Both the position numbers and the translations under genes were made by a program. Of a stretch of DNA of 64,000 nt, positions 1 through 8,818 are shown in pieces; position 1 is the stretch's first letter, and the number at the start of each line of letters is the position of its first letter. The notes beneath the pieces are model-generated. The model worked only from the letters and a program-made list of their open reading frames with translations, was not told where the DNA came from and searched no databases. Location of the stretch: positions 186,001 through 250,000 of the forward strand of contig NZ_BAABBN010000004.1 in NCBI RefSeq assembly GCF_039537985.1. The letters run 5' to 3'. This DNA is from Litoribacillus peritrichatus (GTDB lineage: Bacteria > Pseudomonadota > Gammaproteobacteria > Pseudomonadales > Litoribrevibacteraceae).

Positions 1-353
1 GCGCAGTGCTCGGCCGGAGCCTGTTCACTGGATTGGCTTGTTGAATTTATTTCGTTTTTTTGAGGTAGCAGACTGGCACAGACATTCAGGTTGCAGTTGT
101 CGAGTGCAATCTTTTTTTGAAAGTACTTGCTGTCGACCAGACAATTAAGTTCATTTTCTATGGCCGATAGCTCAGGAAAGGAATTAAATAACGGTTTTGA
201 GACAAAGGTATTTAAGCAACGTTGAAGCGTAAGTTCTTTACTGCATATGGAGCGAACGCATTGGTCTGCGAGATGAATCACCAGAGAGAGATCATTGATC
301 TGCCGAAAGTAGGTGGCTAAAGATTGTTGAATGACTTCCTTGTTGTCTTGCAT
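1..353 (-). CDS. Hypothetical protein, C-terminus beyond the left edge
   Basis: Reading the minus strand from an ATG at 353 gives an open frame of about 117 codons that reaches the window edge without a stop, so the gene is cut. The visible N-terminus begins MQDNKEVIQQSLATYFRQIN and is followed by a mixed, soluble-looking sequence with several cysteines; there is no signal peptide or membrane segment. No strong ribosome binding site precedes the ATG, and a GTG lies two codons upstream, so the start is uncertain. It is transcribed in the same direction as the HD-GYP gene ending at 478, with about 124 bases between them. I do not recognise the family. Confidence 0.45.
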   Translation of the reverse strand, partial: MQDNKEVIQQSLATYFRQINDLSLVIHLADQCVRSICSKELTLQRCLNTFVSKPLFNSFPELSAIENELNCLVDSKYFQKKIALDNCNLNVCASLLPQKNEINSTSQSSEQAPAEHC

Positions 354-477
354 ATGCACTGAATTTCCGAATCTCAAAGAAACGTTATTTTGTAAAACTA
401 TAGTTGAGATCTAATGTGGCGTTAGGAATTTTGGTGAGAAGGCACACAATAAATAGGGCCAATTAGGGATGTTGGTA

Positions 478-2631
478 TCAGGATAAATAGATTTTTCCGT
501 CTTCGACATCATCCTGCTCAGGCAAAAGGACTTGTTTAGCGTATTTTTTCCACACTTTACTTCGAACAAACAAATCAAATAAGTCCGGATCAATGTGGTT
601 GCTTTCTTTCATGTTTTTAAGAATTTTCAACGCCAGACTTAATGGCATCGGTGGTTTGTAAGGGCGATCTCTGGCAGTTAATGCTTCAAAGATGTCAGCA
701 ATGGCCATCATTCTTGCCGGTAACGACATTTGTTCGCGTGTCAGTCCTTTGGGAAAACCGGAGCCGTCCATTTTTTCGTGGTGGCCTCCGGCGTACTCAG
801 GCACGCGTTTTAACTTTTTGGGGAAAGGCAGAGACTCAAGCATGTCGATGGTGACCTGCATGTGATTGTTGATGATCTTCCTTTCATCCACTGACAATGT
901 CCCCTTGGGAATACACAGGTTTTCCACTTCTGAAGGTGTTAACAACGGGTGCTCATTGCCCTGTAGGTCTGTCCAGGTAATGCTGGCCAGTTCACGAACC
1001 TTTTCCTGATCTTCCTCCCGCATAAATTCCCCCCCTTTATTTGCTGAGGTGAGGAATTCTGCAATGCTTTGTATATCTTGGGTGGTAAGGCTTTGCTGGG
1101 TGCTCTCTGCAGCACTGGACGGGACGGTATTGGACAATCGATGGTTCAGTGCCGCGAGCCGGGCGAGTACTAAATCAATGCCGTCCTGCATGGTGTGCAG
1201 TTTGGTGGACTTTTCAAGCACGGTATCTGGTGTCGCCAATTTGCCACAATCGTGCATCCAGGCGGCCACCCTGACTTCATACCACTCGTCTTCGTTGAGG
1301 TTAAAGTCGGCAAAGACTTCCTCGTCGTCACAGGCCGCCTTCGCTATCAGCTCCATCAGTAAAGGAACGCGTTGGCAGTGCGCTGACGTATGCGGTGATT
1401 TTGCATCGATGGCCTGAGCAATGCATTGTATGAAGGCATCCAGCAGGTCTTTATGGTCTTGCAGCAGGATTTGATTGTTCAAGGCAATGGCGGCATAAGT
1501 GGCTAAGCCTTTAATTAATGGCTCTATGTGCCGACTGAATGGAATGGTTTCTTTGGTGTCCGGGTTTTTAGCGTTAATCAGCTGCAAGACGCCGATGACA
1601 TCTTCATTGTGGTTGAGCAGTGGCACCGTCAGGAATGAGCAGGACTTATAGCCGCTTGAGCGATCAAAGGCTTTGGTGCCATCAAAACAAAATGCTTTGT
1701 TTTGATAAGCGTCTTCAATGTTTACCAGTTGCTTGGTATTAGCGCAGAAGCTGGCAATGTTGGTTAAGTTATCCTGGCCTTCTTTATCTTTTAACGGAAT
1801 GGGCGGGAAATTACTTTTTTCCTCAGAACCCAACAGGTTTTTGTTGATGTTTAAGGTTTGGTTACGTATGACCGAAAAACACAGTTTTGGCTCGGTTTCT
1901 TCATCTTCCATCAGGTAAATGGTGCCTGCATCCGCCATGGTTAGTGCTTGCGCTTCCTCGAGAATTTTGGGAAGAAGAGTCTGTGTTGAAGAAAAGGCTG
2001 ATAACTCGGCTAATAAGGCTCTTTGGCTGTTGATCTGCAGTTGCTGATCCATTGCGACGGAGGCAAAGCGCCCCAGTTCCGACAGTATTTCTTCACAAGC
2101 GTCGTCAAATTGAATGATGTTGTTGTTTTCGTCCTGAGCATTGATTAACTGAAGTACACCCACCAATTGATTGGCTTGGTTGATCAAGGGGAGGGCGAGG
2201 ACAGACTCGGTATGGTAATGAGATTGCCTGTCTATTTGAGTGGTGCCCGAGTGATGCTGCTCGTCTTGGTAAACGTCAGAAATATTAATCAGCTCTCTTT
2301 CATGGGCAGCGCGCGTGACCACAGTGCTCAAATTGGGTTCGCAATTAAAGGAGTCGTAAAGCGGGATTGGAGAAAACTTAACTTTTCTTCCGGAGGTGCC
2401 TCCTTGGTGTATTTTTAACGAGGTGTTTTTGACAATAATGAATTCGAGTGATTTAGGTTGCTGAGGGTTGGTGATGTATAGGGTTCCGCCGTCGGCATGG
2501 GTTAACTCTTGGGCGTAAGAGAGTACTTTTTCGAACAGTTCATTGATGTCTCTTTCTGCGAACAATTCATGGGCGATGTCCATTAAGTGCCGACTGGTTT
2601 CCAGGTCTAAGACACGTTTTACTCGATTCAT
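478..2631 (-). CDS. GAF-GAF-HD-GYP cyclic-di-GMP phosphodiesterase
   Basis: A predicted cytoplasmic 717-residue signalling enzyme. Two GAF sensor domains (about 15-195 and 210-390) are homologous to each other: both carry an ADGGTLYI/ADAGTIYL strand and a VGVLQLINA/IGVLQLINA strand. The C-terminal half is an HD-GYP domain. The metal-binding HD pair is in WMHDCGKLATPD near residue 458, and the signature is GGHHEKMDGSGFPKGL near 617, so the usual GYP is GFP here. This family hydrolyses cyclic di-GMP. About 100 residues separate the HD core from the second histidine cluster, longer than in compact HD-GYP domains. No membrane segments are visible. The ligand of the GAF domains cannot be told from sequence. 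A GGDEF enzyme encoded about 4 kb away suggests local cyclic-di-GMP control. Confidence 0.92.
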   Translation of the reverse strand: MNRVKRVLDLETSRHLMDIAHELFAERDINELFEKVLSYAQELTHADGGTLYITNPQQPKSLEFIIVKNTSLKIHQGGTSGRKVKFSPIPLYDSFNCEPNLSTVVTRAAHERELINISDVYQDEQHHSGTTQIDRQSHYHTESVLALPLINQANQLVGVLQLINAQDENNNIIQFDDACEEILSELGRFASVAMDQQLQINSQRALLAELSAFSSTQTLLPKILEEAQALTMADAGTIYLMEDEETEPKLCFSVIRNQTLNINKNLLGSEEKSNFPPIPLKDKEGQDNLTNIASFCANTKQLVNIEDAYQNKAFCFDGTKAFDRSSGYKSCSFLTVPLLNHNEDVIGVLQLINAKNPDTKETIPFSRHIEPLIKGLATYAAIALNNQILLQDHKDLLDAFIQCIAQAIDAKSPHTSAHCQRVPLLMELIAKAACDDEEVFADFNLNEDEWYEVRVAAWMHDCGKLATPDTVLEKSTKLHTMQDGIDLVLARLAALNHRLSNTVPSSAAESTQQSLTTQDIQSIAEFLTSANKGGEFMREEDQEKVRELASITWTDLQGNEHPLLTPSEVENLCIPKGTLSVDERKIINNHMQVTIDMLESLPFPKKLKRVPEYAGGHHEKMDGSGFPKGLTREQMSLPARMMAIADIFEALTARDRPYKPPMPLSLALKILKNMKESNHIDPDLFDLFVRSKVWKKYAKQVLLPEQDDVEDGKIYLS

Positions 2632-2918
2632 GAGATTGCTCCTGGCCTATGCACCGATTATGGATCTTTCCGGCTCCTTTGTTGAACTTAGAAGCAGAGA
2701 CAAGGTGTGTCAAATGGGGACTTCCGTTTCCGTACTTGGCAGGTTAAGACAAGACAATTGAGTCTAATCAAGTGGTTCGTAATGTTAATTGTGATAAAGT
2801 TGCTCGCCCTTGATTTCGGCGCACAAACGATCGCTAAAGTTAAGGTAACGGGAAGAAAAATACATGGGCTTGGGCAGTGGATGTCGTTGTATGTTGAAGC
2901 CTCCAGAGATGAGAAATT

Positions 2919-4409
2919 ATGAGTTCCACAATTGATACACTTACTAAAACCCGGAAAACGGCTGTTCAAGAGGCGGTGGAAGATTTAGAAATTCGTTCTG
3001 ACATTACCTCGTTAGGGGGGGTGAACGAGGCTGAAGGGGTCGAAGAAAAGAGCAATGAATCCATAACGAAGAGCAGCTTTGGCCTAAGTTGGCACCCGAA
3101 TCGTAACCGACTGTACGATGAGTTACATACACGACCATTCCCTGTCATCAGTTCGTCGGTAAGAGTTTCACATTTTGCTTCACTCCATGGTACGGAAGGG
3201 AAAACAGAGGCTTATCTGCACCTTGTCGAGTTGTGTTCTCGATATGGCGTGAATCCACCCGCTGAAGGCATCAATTGTTATTATCAGAGTTTTGGGGCCT
3301 TTGAAGTCCGGTGGGAAGCGCATACCGAGTTTTGTACTTACACTGTCATTCGTCCGGTGAAATCCGCATCGCCTTTTGACGGCAATGCATTGTCTACGCT
3401 GCCGGAAGACTGGGTATCCCAGATTCCGGGGCAGGTCATTGCGGCTGTGCACGTAGAGATGTTAAATGAACAGGAGTCGATTCCGCCACTGGATGAGTTG
3501 CATGACTATTTTGAAGGGCATCGGTTGATTGGCTGTATCATTGACAACAATCAGGCCAGGTTATGGACGGCTTTTCGTCCACACAGTGATGGGTTTGGCC
3601 GGGTGCTGGTCTATAACCGTAGTCTTAATGCATGTCAGGCGGGCCGGTTATTAAGGCGCTTATTGGAGTTGGAAGCGTACCGTTCGATGATGCTGCTCGG
3701 GCTTCCGGTCGCCCAGGATCTGAATGGTGAACTCACTCAGTTAGAGCAAAAGCTGACGGATCTTACCGGTGAAATTTCGGACATCCAGGGGGTCGCTGAT
3801 GAAAAGAGAATGCTTGGTCAGTTGTCCACGTTGTCTGCCCGAATTGAACAGATAATCACTTCTCACAGTTATCGGTTCTCGGCCACTCGGGCTTATTACG
3901 AGTTGGTGGTGACGCGCTTGAAAGAACTTAGAGAAGCGGAAGTTTCTGGTTTGTTAACCATGACCGAGTTTTTGACCCGCCGTGTGACGCCGGCTTACCG
4001 TACCTGCGAAGCCACCAGCAGCCGAATGGACGACTTGTCCCGCAGGGTAGACCGCGCCAGTGAATTATTAAGAACCCGCATTGATGTGGTCATTGAACAA
4101 CAGAATCAATATTTACTGAAGTCAATGGACCGTCGGAGCAAGCTGCAGCTTCATATGCAGCAAACCGTTGAAGGTTTGTCGGTGGCGGCGATCAGTTATT
4201 ACTTACTGTCCATGCTGGACTTGGTATTGGGGTCAACTCACATATTGAGTATTAACCTGGATCATAAAATGATTATCGGATTGGCGGCCCCGTTTGTTTT
4301 GGGTATGGTCTGGTGGTCTCAGAAGCGGCTCAAAAATAAAATTCATTCGGTCAACCAGACCATGAAAGAGAAGCAAAGAACCACCGAAGAGCAAAAGCTT
4401 GTTGAGTGA
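2919..4409 (+). CDS. DUF3422 family membrane-anchored protein
   Basis: A 496-residue protein of the DUF3422 family, which is widespread in Proteobacteria and has no established function. The diagnostic N-terminal block HPNRNRLYDELHTRPF lies at residues 59-74, followed by FASLHG and by GAFEVRWEAHTEFCTYT near residue 130. The middle, about 260-320, looks coiled-coil-like with many Leu and Glu. Two transmembrane helices lie near 418-440 and 451-467, leaving a short charged C-terminal tail. The bulk is probably cytoplasmic, tethered by the C-terminal hairpin. The start codon has only a weak GAGA-type ribosome site. It diverges from the HD-GYP gene across about 290 bases and is convergent with the lipoprotein gene that follows. 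Confidence 0.88.
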   Translation: MSSTIDTLTKTRKTAVQEAVEDLEIRSDITSLGGVNEAEGVEEKSNESITKSSFGLSWHPNRNRLYDELHTRPFPVISSSVRVSHFASLHGTEGKTEAYLHLVELCSRYGVNPPAEGINCYYQSFGAFEVRWEAHTEFCTYTVIRPVKSASPFDGNALSTLPEDWVSQIPGQVIAAVHVEMLNEQESIPPLDELHDYFEGHRLIGCIIDNNQARLWTAFRPHSDGFGRVLVYNRSLNACQAGRLLRRLLELEAYRSMMLLGLPVAQDLNGELTQLEQKLTDLTGEISDIQGVADEKRMLGQLSTLSARIEQIITSHSYRFSATRAYYELVVTRLKELREAEVSGLLTMTEFLTRRVTPAYRTCEATSSRMDDLSRRVDRASELLRTRIDVVIEQQNQYLLKSMDRRSKLQLHMQQTVEGLSVAAISYYLLSMLDLVLGSTHILSINLDHKMIIGLAAPFVLGMVWWSQKRLKNKIHSVNQTMKEKQRTTEEQKLVE

Positions 4410-4430
4410 TGCCTTGCAGACAGGGCCACT

Positions 4431-4976
4431 TTATTGTGGCTCTGTTGGTGTTTCGATGGTGTGCCAATGCTGCTTGAACGCTTCCATGCGTTTACGATTG
4501 ACGCCAAAATCAGAATAGCCCACTCGGCTTGAAGATCTTAACTGAATTTCAGTTAAGTCATCATTTATCATGAGTTCTATATCATCGACAAACCTGAAAA
4601 ATGTCGATACTGCCTCAGCATGGACGTATTGAGCGCTGTGAATGGTTACGTTCAGCCCCATTTTGTCTGTCAGAATGTCTATAATTTGAGCCATTACCTG
4701 TTCTTGAGTGTGGTTTTTTTGTCCATGAATCTGGATAGGGGCTATGTAAAACTTACTCCGTTCATCGGTAGACGATACACAGTTAGGTGAATTCTTACAT
4801 ACGGTCAGGGCTTCTGGAGGTGCGATGTTTTCTGGTTTTTTCATAGTGCTGCATCCCGTCAGTAATACGAAGGTTACGCCAGCGGCTAAAAAAAGTGCTG
4901 GAGTATTGATGAAGGTTTTTAGATAATCTGACTCTTTGGTCAATATTTTGATCATAAAAATAAACTCAAATAACAA
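4431..4976 (-). CDS. DUF1499 family lipoprotein
   Basis: A small exported protein. A hydrophobic stretch ends in the lipobox LLTGC, with Cys42 as the predicted lipidation site. The mature part starts with the family block CKNSPNCVSST and contains HAEAVSTFFRFVDDIELMI and RSSSRVGYSDFGVNRKR, all typical of DUF1499. The function of the family is unknown. The first Met is followed by an unusually long N-terminal region before the signal peptide; the true start may be the internal Met8 or a later TTG, because no good ribosome site supports the outer ATG. Asp is absent at +2 (Ser follows Cys), which favours outer-membrane sorting. It is divergent from the purine permease gene with only 23 bases between the two starts. 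Confidence 0.85.
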   Translation of the reverse strand: MLFEFIFMIKILTKESDYLKTFINTPALFLAAGVTFVLLTGCSTMKKPENIAPPEALTVCKNSPNCVSSTDERSKFYIAPIQIHGQKNHTQEQVMAQIIDILTDKMGLNVTIHSAQYVHAEAVSTFFRFVDDIELMINDDLTEIQLRSSSRVGYSDFGVNRKRMEAFKQHWHTIETPTEPQ

Positions 4977-4999
4977 TACATCAACAGAAGAACGTACTT

Positions 5000-6292
5000 A
5001 TGTTGGAAAGACTCTTTAAACTATCTGAACACAATACGAATGTGAAGACAGAACTGGTCGCTGGTCTGACTACATTCCTGACAATGGCTTATATATTATT
5101 CGTTAACCCGGATATCCTGTCCGCAACGGGCATGGACAAAGGCTCTCTGTTTACCGCGACGGCGCTGGCCGCTGCATTTGGCTGTCTGGTGATGGGGCTG
5201 GTTGCTAATTTCCCTGTTGCATTGGCACCTGCGATGGGCTTGAACGCATTTTTTGCGTTTACCGTGTGCGGTTCAATGGGGTATACCTGGCAGGAAGCCA
5301 TGGCTGCAGTGTTTGTGGCGGGTATCGTTTTCTTTCTTTTGAGTGCGTTCAAAATACGTGAGTGGATCATGAACAGTATTCCAAAGAACTTGCGCTTTGG
5401 TATTGCTGCGGGCATTGGTTTGTTTTTGTCGATCATTGCTTTAAAGAATTCCGGGATGATTGTTGACCATCCTGCAACCTTTGTCACCTTGGGTGATTTC
5501 ACACAAATCGGCCCATTATTAGCGGCGGTGGGTTTGTTTATTATTCTTGCTCTTGAATACCGTAAAGTTCCCGGCGATGTGCTGATCAGCGTGCTGATCG
5601 TGACGGCCATTTCAGTGGTGATTACGGGGCAGGAAGTTGGTTCATTGGTGTCGCTTCCGCCAAGTGTTGCGCCAACGTTCTGGCAAATGGATTTCAGTAA
5701 AGTGATGGAAGGCGCCATGATCTCGGTGATCTTTGCGTTTGTGTTTGTGGATTTGTTTGACACGTCCGGGACTTTGCTGGCCGTGGCCCAGAAAGCTGAG
5801 CTGGTGGATGAAGACGGCAAAATTGAAAATATCGGAAAAGCCATGGTGGCTGACTCCGCCGCCAGTGTGGCGGGGGCTGCTTTAGGTGCTTCGACTGTGA
5901 CCAGTTATGTCGAGAGTGCTTCCGGTATTGCTCAGGGTGGACGTACCGGCCTGACGGCCGTTGTGGTCGGTCTGTTATTTTTGCTGGCTTTGTTTTTTGC
6001 ACCGATTGCTGGTTTGGTGCCGTCATATGCGACCGCACCAGCCTTATTGTACGTTGCTGTGTTGATGATGTCTGAGTTGCGCCACGTTGAGTGGGATGAC
6101 CTGACGGAAGCGGCTCCGGTCTTTGTGGCTGCGTTGGGTATGCCTTTAACCTTTTCTATTGCCGACGGTATAGGTTTGGCTTTCATTACTTACGCGCTTG
6201 GTAAAGCGGTGACCGGTCGCTACAAAGACGTTAGCCCTGCCGTTTGGTTGGTTGCCTTTGTGTTTGCATTGAAATTGGCGCACGTTTTTTGA
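5000..6292 (+). CDS. NCS2-type adenine/guanine/hypoxanthine permease
   Basis: A 430-residue inner-membrane transporter of the AzgA-like branch of the NCS2 family, which imports purine bases by proton symport. It begins with the hallmark NTNVKTELVAGLTTFLTMAY and continues through PAMGLNAFFAFTV, the substrate-site helix FVFVDLFDTSGTLLAVAQ and SYVESASGIAQGGRTGLTAV, all characteristic of GhxP/PbuG-type carriers. About 12-14 hydrophobic helices span the length, which is normal for the family. The exact base specificity cannot be read. A Rho-independent terminator follows at 6313, so the gene is probably monocistronic. The apt gene (adenine salvage) is about 6 kb downstream but not linked in an operon. 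Confidence 0.93.
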   Translation: MLERLFKLSEHNTNVKTELVAGLTTFLTMAYILFVNPDILSATGMDKGSLFTATALAAAFGCLVMGLVANFPVALAPAMGLNAFFAFTVCGSMGYTWQEAMAAVFVAGIVFFLLSAFKIREWIMNSIPKNLRFGIAAGIGLFLSIIALKNSGMIVDHPATFVTLGDFTQIGPLLAAVGLFIILALEYRKVPGDVLISVLIVTAISVVITGQEVGSLVSLPPSVAPTFWQMDFSKVMEGAMISVIFAFVFVDLFDTSGTLLAVAQKAELVDEDGKIENIGKAMVADSAASVAGAALGASTVTSYVESASGIAQGGRTGLTAVVVGLLFLLALFFAPIAGLVPSYATAPALLYVAVLMMSELRHVEWDDLTEAAPVFVAALGMPLTFSIADGIGLAFITYALGKAVTGRYKDVSPAVWLVAFVFALKLAHVF

Positions 6293-6312
6293 TTTTGAGC
6301 GAAATGATTCAT

Positions 6313-6342
6313 AAAAAAACCGCATGGATTTGCGGTTTTTTT
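6313..6342 (+). terminator. Rho-independent terminator after the NCS2 permease
   Basis: The inverted repeat AACCGCA / TGCGGTT around a six-base loop is followed by a run of T residues. It lies about 20 bases after the permease stop codon. The preceding A-run could also let it act for the convergent GGDEF gene. Confidence 0.88.
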
Positions 6343-6368
6343 ATGTTTGGTTCAGTGGTTCAGGCCAA

Positions 6369-7283
6369 TTAATGGGTGATCACAATCGAACCATTCCCTT
6401 CTGCTTTTGCTTCCAATAAAGCCTCTTCGGTGTTGTGGTACATTTGATCGAAGGGGAGTTGAGATCGTCCTAAAACATGTGCACCAATGGTTACGGAGGC
6501 TTTGAAAACCCGGCCTTCAAATTCAAGGTCCAGGTTATTGAATAAGTCTTTGGTTCGTTGCGCAATGGTTTCGGTTTGTTTTTGGTTTGCGCCGGACAGT
6601 AAAATTGAAAATTCATCGCCGTCTAATCGTCCGATTAAGTCGTAATCCCGATACAGTTCTTTGAGTTCGTTGGCCACCTGGATTAAGCAGTAATCTCCGG
6701 CCTGATGGCCAAACTTATCGTTGATGTCTTTTAGTTTGCATAAATCCATGAGCAATAGCGCGGTTGGTTCGTTGGCGCGATAGCCCCGGCTGATTTCACT
6801 TTTGGCCCGATCTGCAAAGGTTCTGTGGTTGAGCAAGCCGGTCATTAAATCCCGACTGCTGGCTTCGTTTAATAACGTTTGCGAGTGGATTAATTCTTCA
6901 TGGGCTTCCCGGCTATCGGTTTGATCGTAAAAGAACACGCAGAGGTGGTCGTCTTCCAGCAATTGTTCAACGATTAAAAACCAGCGGCCGTCGAGGCTGT
7001 CCACTTCAAAGGAGCGATAAACTTCTGATCGTCGGTGGAGCATGGCTTCGGTCAGCCATTCATCAATGTCGTCTGACTGAATTGATAAACCGCTTTGTGT
7101 CGTATAGGCATGTCTGATAAGGCTTTGGTACTCCTTACCGCCTATTTCGTGGCTCTGGTAACCAAAGAGTTCCGATGCCATTTGATTGCAATACACGACC
7201 ACATCGTGCTTATCTAAAATCATAATGCCGTTTTCAGTAAGGTCGAGTGCGGCAGTTAATAATTTGATGATGTTCGAGTTCAT
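6369..7283 (-). CDS. PAS-GGDEF diguanylate cyclase
   Basis: A predicted soluble 304-residue enzyme. Residues about 1-120 form a PAS sensor (DLTENGIMILDKHDVVVYCN, then ELFGYQSHEIGG), and about 140-300 form a GGDEF domain starting SRDLMTGLLNHRTFADRA. The active-site signature reads DGDEF near residue 221 rather than GGDEF; the change of the first glycine is seen in some active cyclases, so activity is likely but not assured. An intact inhibitory I-site RxxD (RDYD) lies five residues before the signature, which suggests product feedback inhibition. The expected activity is synthesis of cyclic di-GMP from two GTP. It ends about 27 bases from the permease terminator and is convergent with that gene. 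Confidence 0.92.
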   Translation of the reverse strand: MNSNIIKLLTAALDLTENGIMILDKHDVVVYCNQMASELFGYQSHEIGGKEYQSLIRHAYTTQSGLSIQSDDIDEWLTEAMLHRRSEVYRSFEVDSLDGRWFLIVEQLLEDDHLCVFFYDQTDSREAHEELIHSQTLLNEASSRDLMTGLLNHRTFADRAKSEISRGYRANEPTALLLMDLCKLKDINDKFGHQAGDYCLIQVANELKELYRDYDLIGRLDGDEFSILLSGANQKQTETIAQRTKDLFNNLDLEFEGRVFKASVTIGAHVLGRSQLPFDQMYHNTEEALLEAKAEGNGSIVITH

Positions 7284-7368
7284 AGATAGCCATCTTACAA
7301 AACATGTTACGTGTATAAAGTATTAGTTCGGATATTCATGTTTTGCAACTTAGTGACTGATTTAACTG

Positions 7369-8256
7369 CTAAATCTGGCACAGTCGGGCAAGACGGTATT
7401 GAAAGCTTTTCTCGAACCAGTACATATGCCCCTGACCGGGCAACAGGTGATATTGGGCGTTAGGCAGGCAATCCGCGAGGTGTTGGCCAATGCGTTCAGG
7501 GACAAAAGGGTCTCTGTCGCCCTGAAACACCGTCACAGGGCACTCGATGCTTTTTAAATAAAACGGCCATTCTCTGAACTGGATTAACAGATCCATGAAT
7601 AGGGTGGATGCCGATTGGCTGATGCTTTGCTTTTGCGCCTCAATCAGCATGTCCCGGTAATGAGGATGTGCTTCTATGATATCGGAGTCGGGCGTATGAC
7701 AGTGCTGCATCAGCAGCTTGAAATAGAGAGAAGGCATGTATTTCAGCAGATATCCGGCCATCTTACATGCAAGTAAGCCGAGTGCCGGGAAGCGAGTGGT
7801 CACTTGCTTTAGAACCGAGGCTTGTCCTGCAAAATGCGATGGTGCCTGATCCAGTTCTGCAAAATGGCTGTAACTGCTCAATAAGATGACTTGCGATATT
7901 TGGGTATGGCTGTGTTTTGCCTGCCATAAAGAAGGAACGCCGCCAGATGACCAGCCAATTACCGTGACTTTATTGAATGCCAGTGACTCCAATAGAAAAA
8001 AACAATCTTGGGTAATTTGAGATAATGAATATTCGCTCAATGATGAAGATCGACCGATGCCTGGCCGATTCGGGCAGATCACGCGAAGTCCGTTGTCTTT
8101 AAACACATCATTCAAAACCTGAGCTTCAAACGCCGAGCCGGGCATTCCGTGGTTGTAAAGTACTGGTGTGCCTGAACAGTCTCCGTATTCAATGTATTCG
8201 AGAGATCTGCCGTCGGGCAGGGTGATTAACTGTGAAGTATTGATGGTGCTTTTCAT
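7369..8256 (-). CDS. Alpha/beta hydrolase
   Basis: A 295-residue alpha/beta-hydrolase-fold protein. The oxyanion-loop motif NHGMPGS is near residue 36, and the nucleophile elbow is VIGWSSGG with Ser103. The acid is probably Asp249 in QGDRDPFVP and the base His277 in GQGHMYW. A helical cap spans roughly 135-225. No signal peptide is present, so it should be cytoplasmic. The family covers esterases, lipases, epoxide hydrolases and haloperoxidase-like enzymes; the substrate cannot be deduced. It stands alone on the minus strand, divergent from bolA across about 210 bases. Confidence 0.87.
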   Translation of the reverse strand: MKSTINTSQLITLPDGRSLEYIEYGDCSGTPVLYNHGMPGSAFEAQVLNDVFKDNGLRVICPNRPGIGRSSSLSEYSLSQITQDCFFLLESLAFNKVTVIGWSSGGVPSLWQAKHSHTQISQVILLSSYSHFAELDQAPSHFAGQASVLKQVTTRFPALGLLACKMAGYLLKYMPSLYFKLLMQHCHTPDSDIIEAHPHYRDMLIEAQKQSISQSASTLFMDLLIQFREWPFYLKSIECPVTVFQGDRDPFVPERIGQHLADCLPNAQYHLLPGQGHMYWFEKSFQYRLARLCQI

Positions 8257-8363
8257 CCCGAATTATGAATCCTTAGCCTTCAATGGCTTTCTTTGTAGAT
8301 TATCTGGTCGATAATTCTCATGTGTCATGATCTGAGGTTTTTGCTACAATGCCGCCTCTTTGG

Positions 8364-8380
8364 TGATCACATAGTGATCA
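8364..8380. promoter_or_regulatory. Perfect 17-bp inverted repeat upstream of bolA (candidate operator)
   Basis: TGATCAC and GTGATCA flank a three-base ATA spacer, giving a perfect 7+7 palindrome about 90 bases before bolA and about 110 bases before the divergent hydrolase. A second imperfect hairpin (CGAGCTTAA / TTAAGGCTCG) follows at 8400-8424. The geometry fits a dimeric regulator site, but no matching regulator is encoded nearby. Confidence 0.4.
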
Positions 8381-8469
8381 ATGAATTGTATTTAGAGTGC
8401 GAGCTTAATAACGTTTAAGGCTCGTTCTCATGATTATTAACGGCTGAGTGATAAGCAGGCTGACCCTAT

Positions 8470-8775
8470 ATGAAAATTCAAGCACAAATAGAGCAAAAGA
8501 TTAGCTCAGATTTTGAGCCTCAGTTTCTCGAAGTTCTGAACGAAAGTTATATGCACAATGTTCCGGAAGGATCTGAATCCCATTTTAAAGTGACGCTGGT
8601 GTCCGATAAGTTCGAAGGCAAGCGTTCGGTGGCGCGTCATCAAATGGTTTATAAGGCCTTAGGTAACTTAATGGATTCGTTTCACGCACTGGCGTTGCAT
8701 ACCTATACCCCTTCCGAATATCAGGAAGTGCAATCCGCACCTTCCTCGCCTCAGTGTATGGGCGGCGGAAAATAA
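8470..8775 (+). CDS. bolA: BolA family protein
   Basis: A 101-residue BolA-fold protein. The sequence shows the family pattern: an N-terminal helix, LEVLNESYMHNVPEGSESHF, then FKVTLVSDKFEGKRSVARHQMVY with the conserved class-II-KH-like RHQ region, and a C-terminal helix with FHALALHTYTPSEY. BolA proteins work with monothiol glutaredoxins in iron-sulfur trafficking and, in enterobacteria, affect morphology and biofilm formation as transcriptional regulators. The last residues, a Ser/Pro stretch ending QCMGGGK, form a short tail. It ends 43 bases before the trhO start and could be co-transcribed with it. Confidence 0.93.
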   Translation: MKIQAQIEQKISSDFEPQFLEVLNESYMHNVPEGSESHFKVTLVSDKFEGKRSVARHQMVYKALGNLMDSFHALALHTYTPSEYQEVQSAPSSPQCMGGGK

Positions 8776-8818
8776 TCTTCTTTCAGAATTGAACAGTATC
8801 AGAGAACAGGCTTTAAAA

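Noticed and set aside
2707..2922. 71-residue frame ending within the DUF3422 start codon
   Set aside because: The four-base overlap looks like translational coupling, but the GTG start lacks a ribosome site and the frame covers the expected promoter region.
5089..5844. 251-residue open frame antisense to the purine permease
   Set aside because: It lies entirely inside a clearly recognised gene, its composition is that of a shadow frame, and it has no ribosome site or motif.
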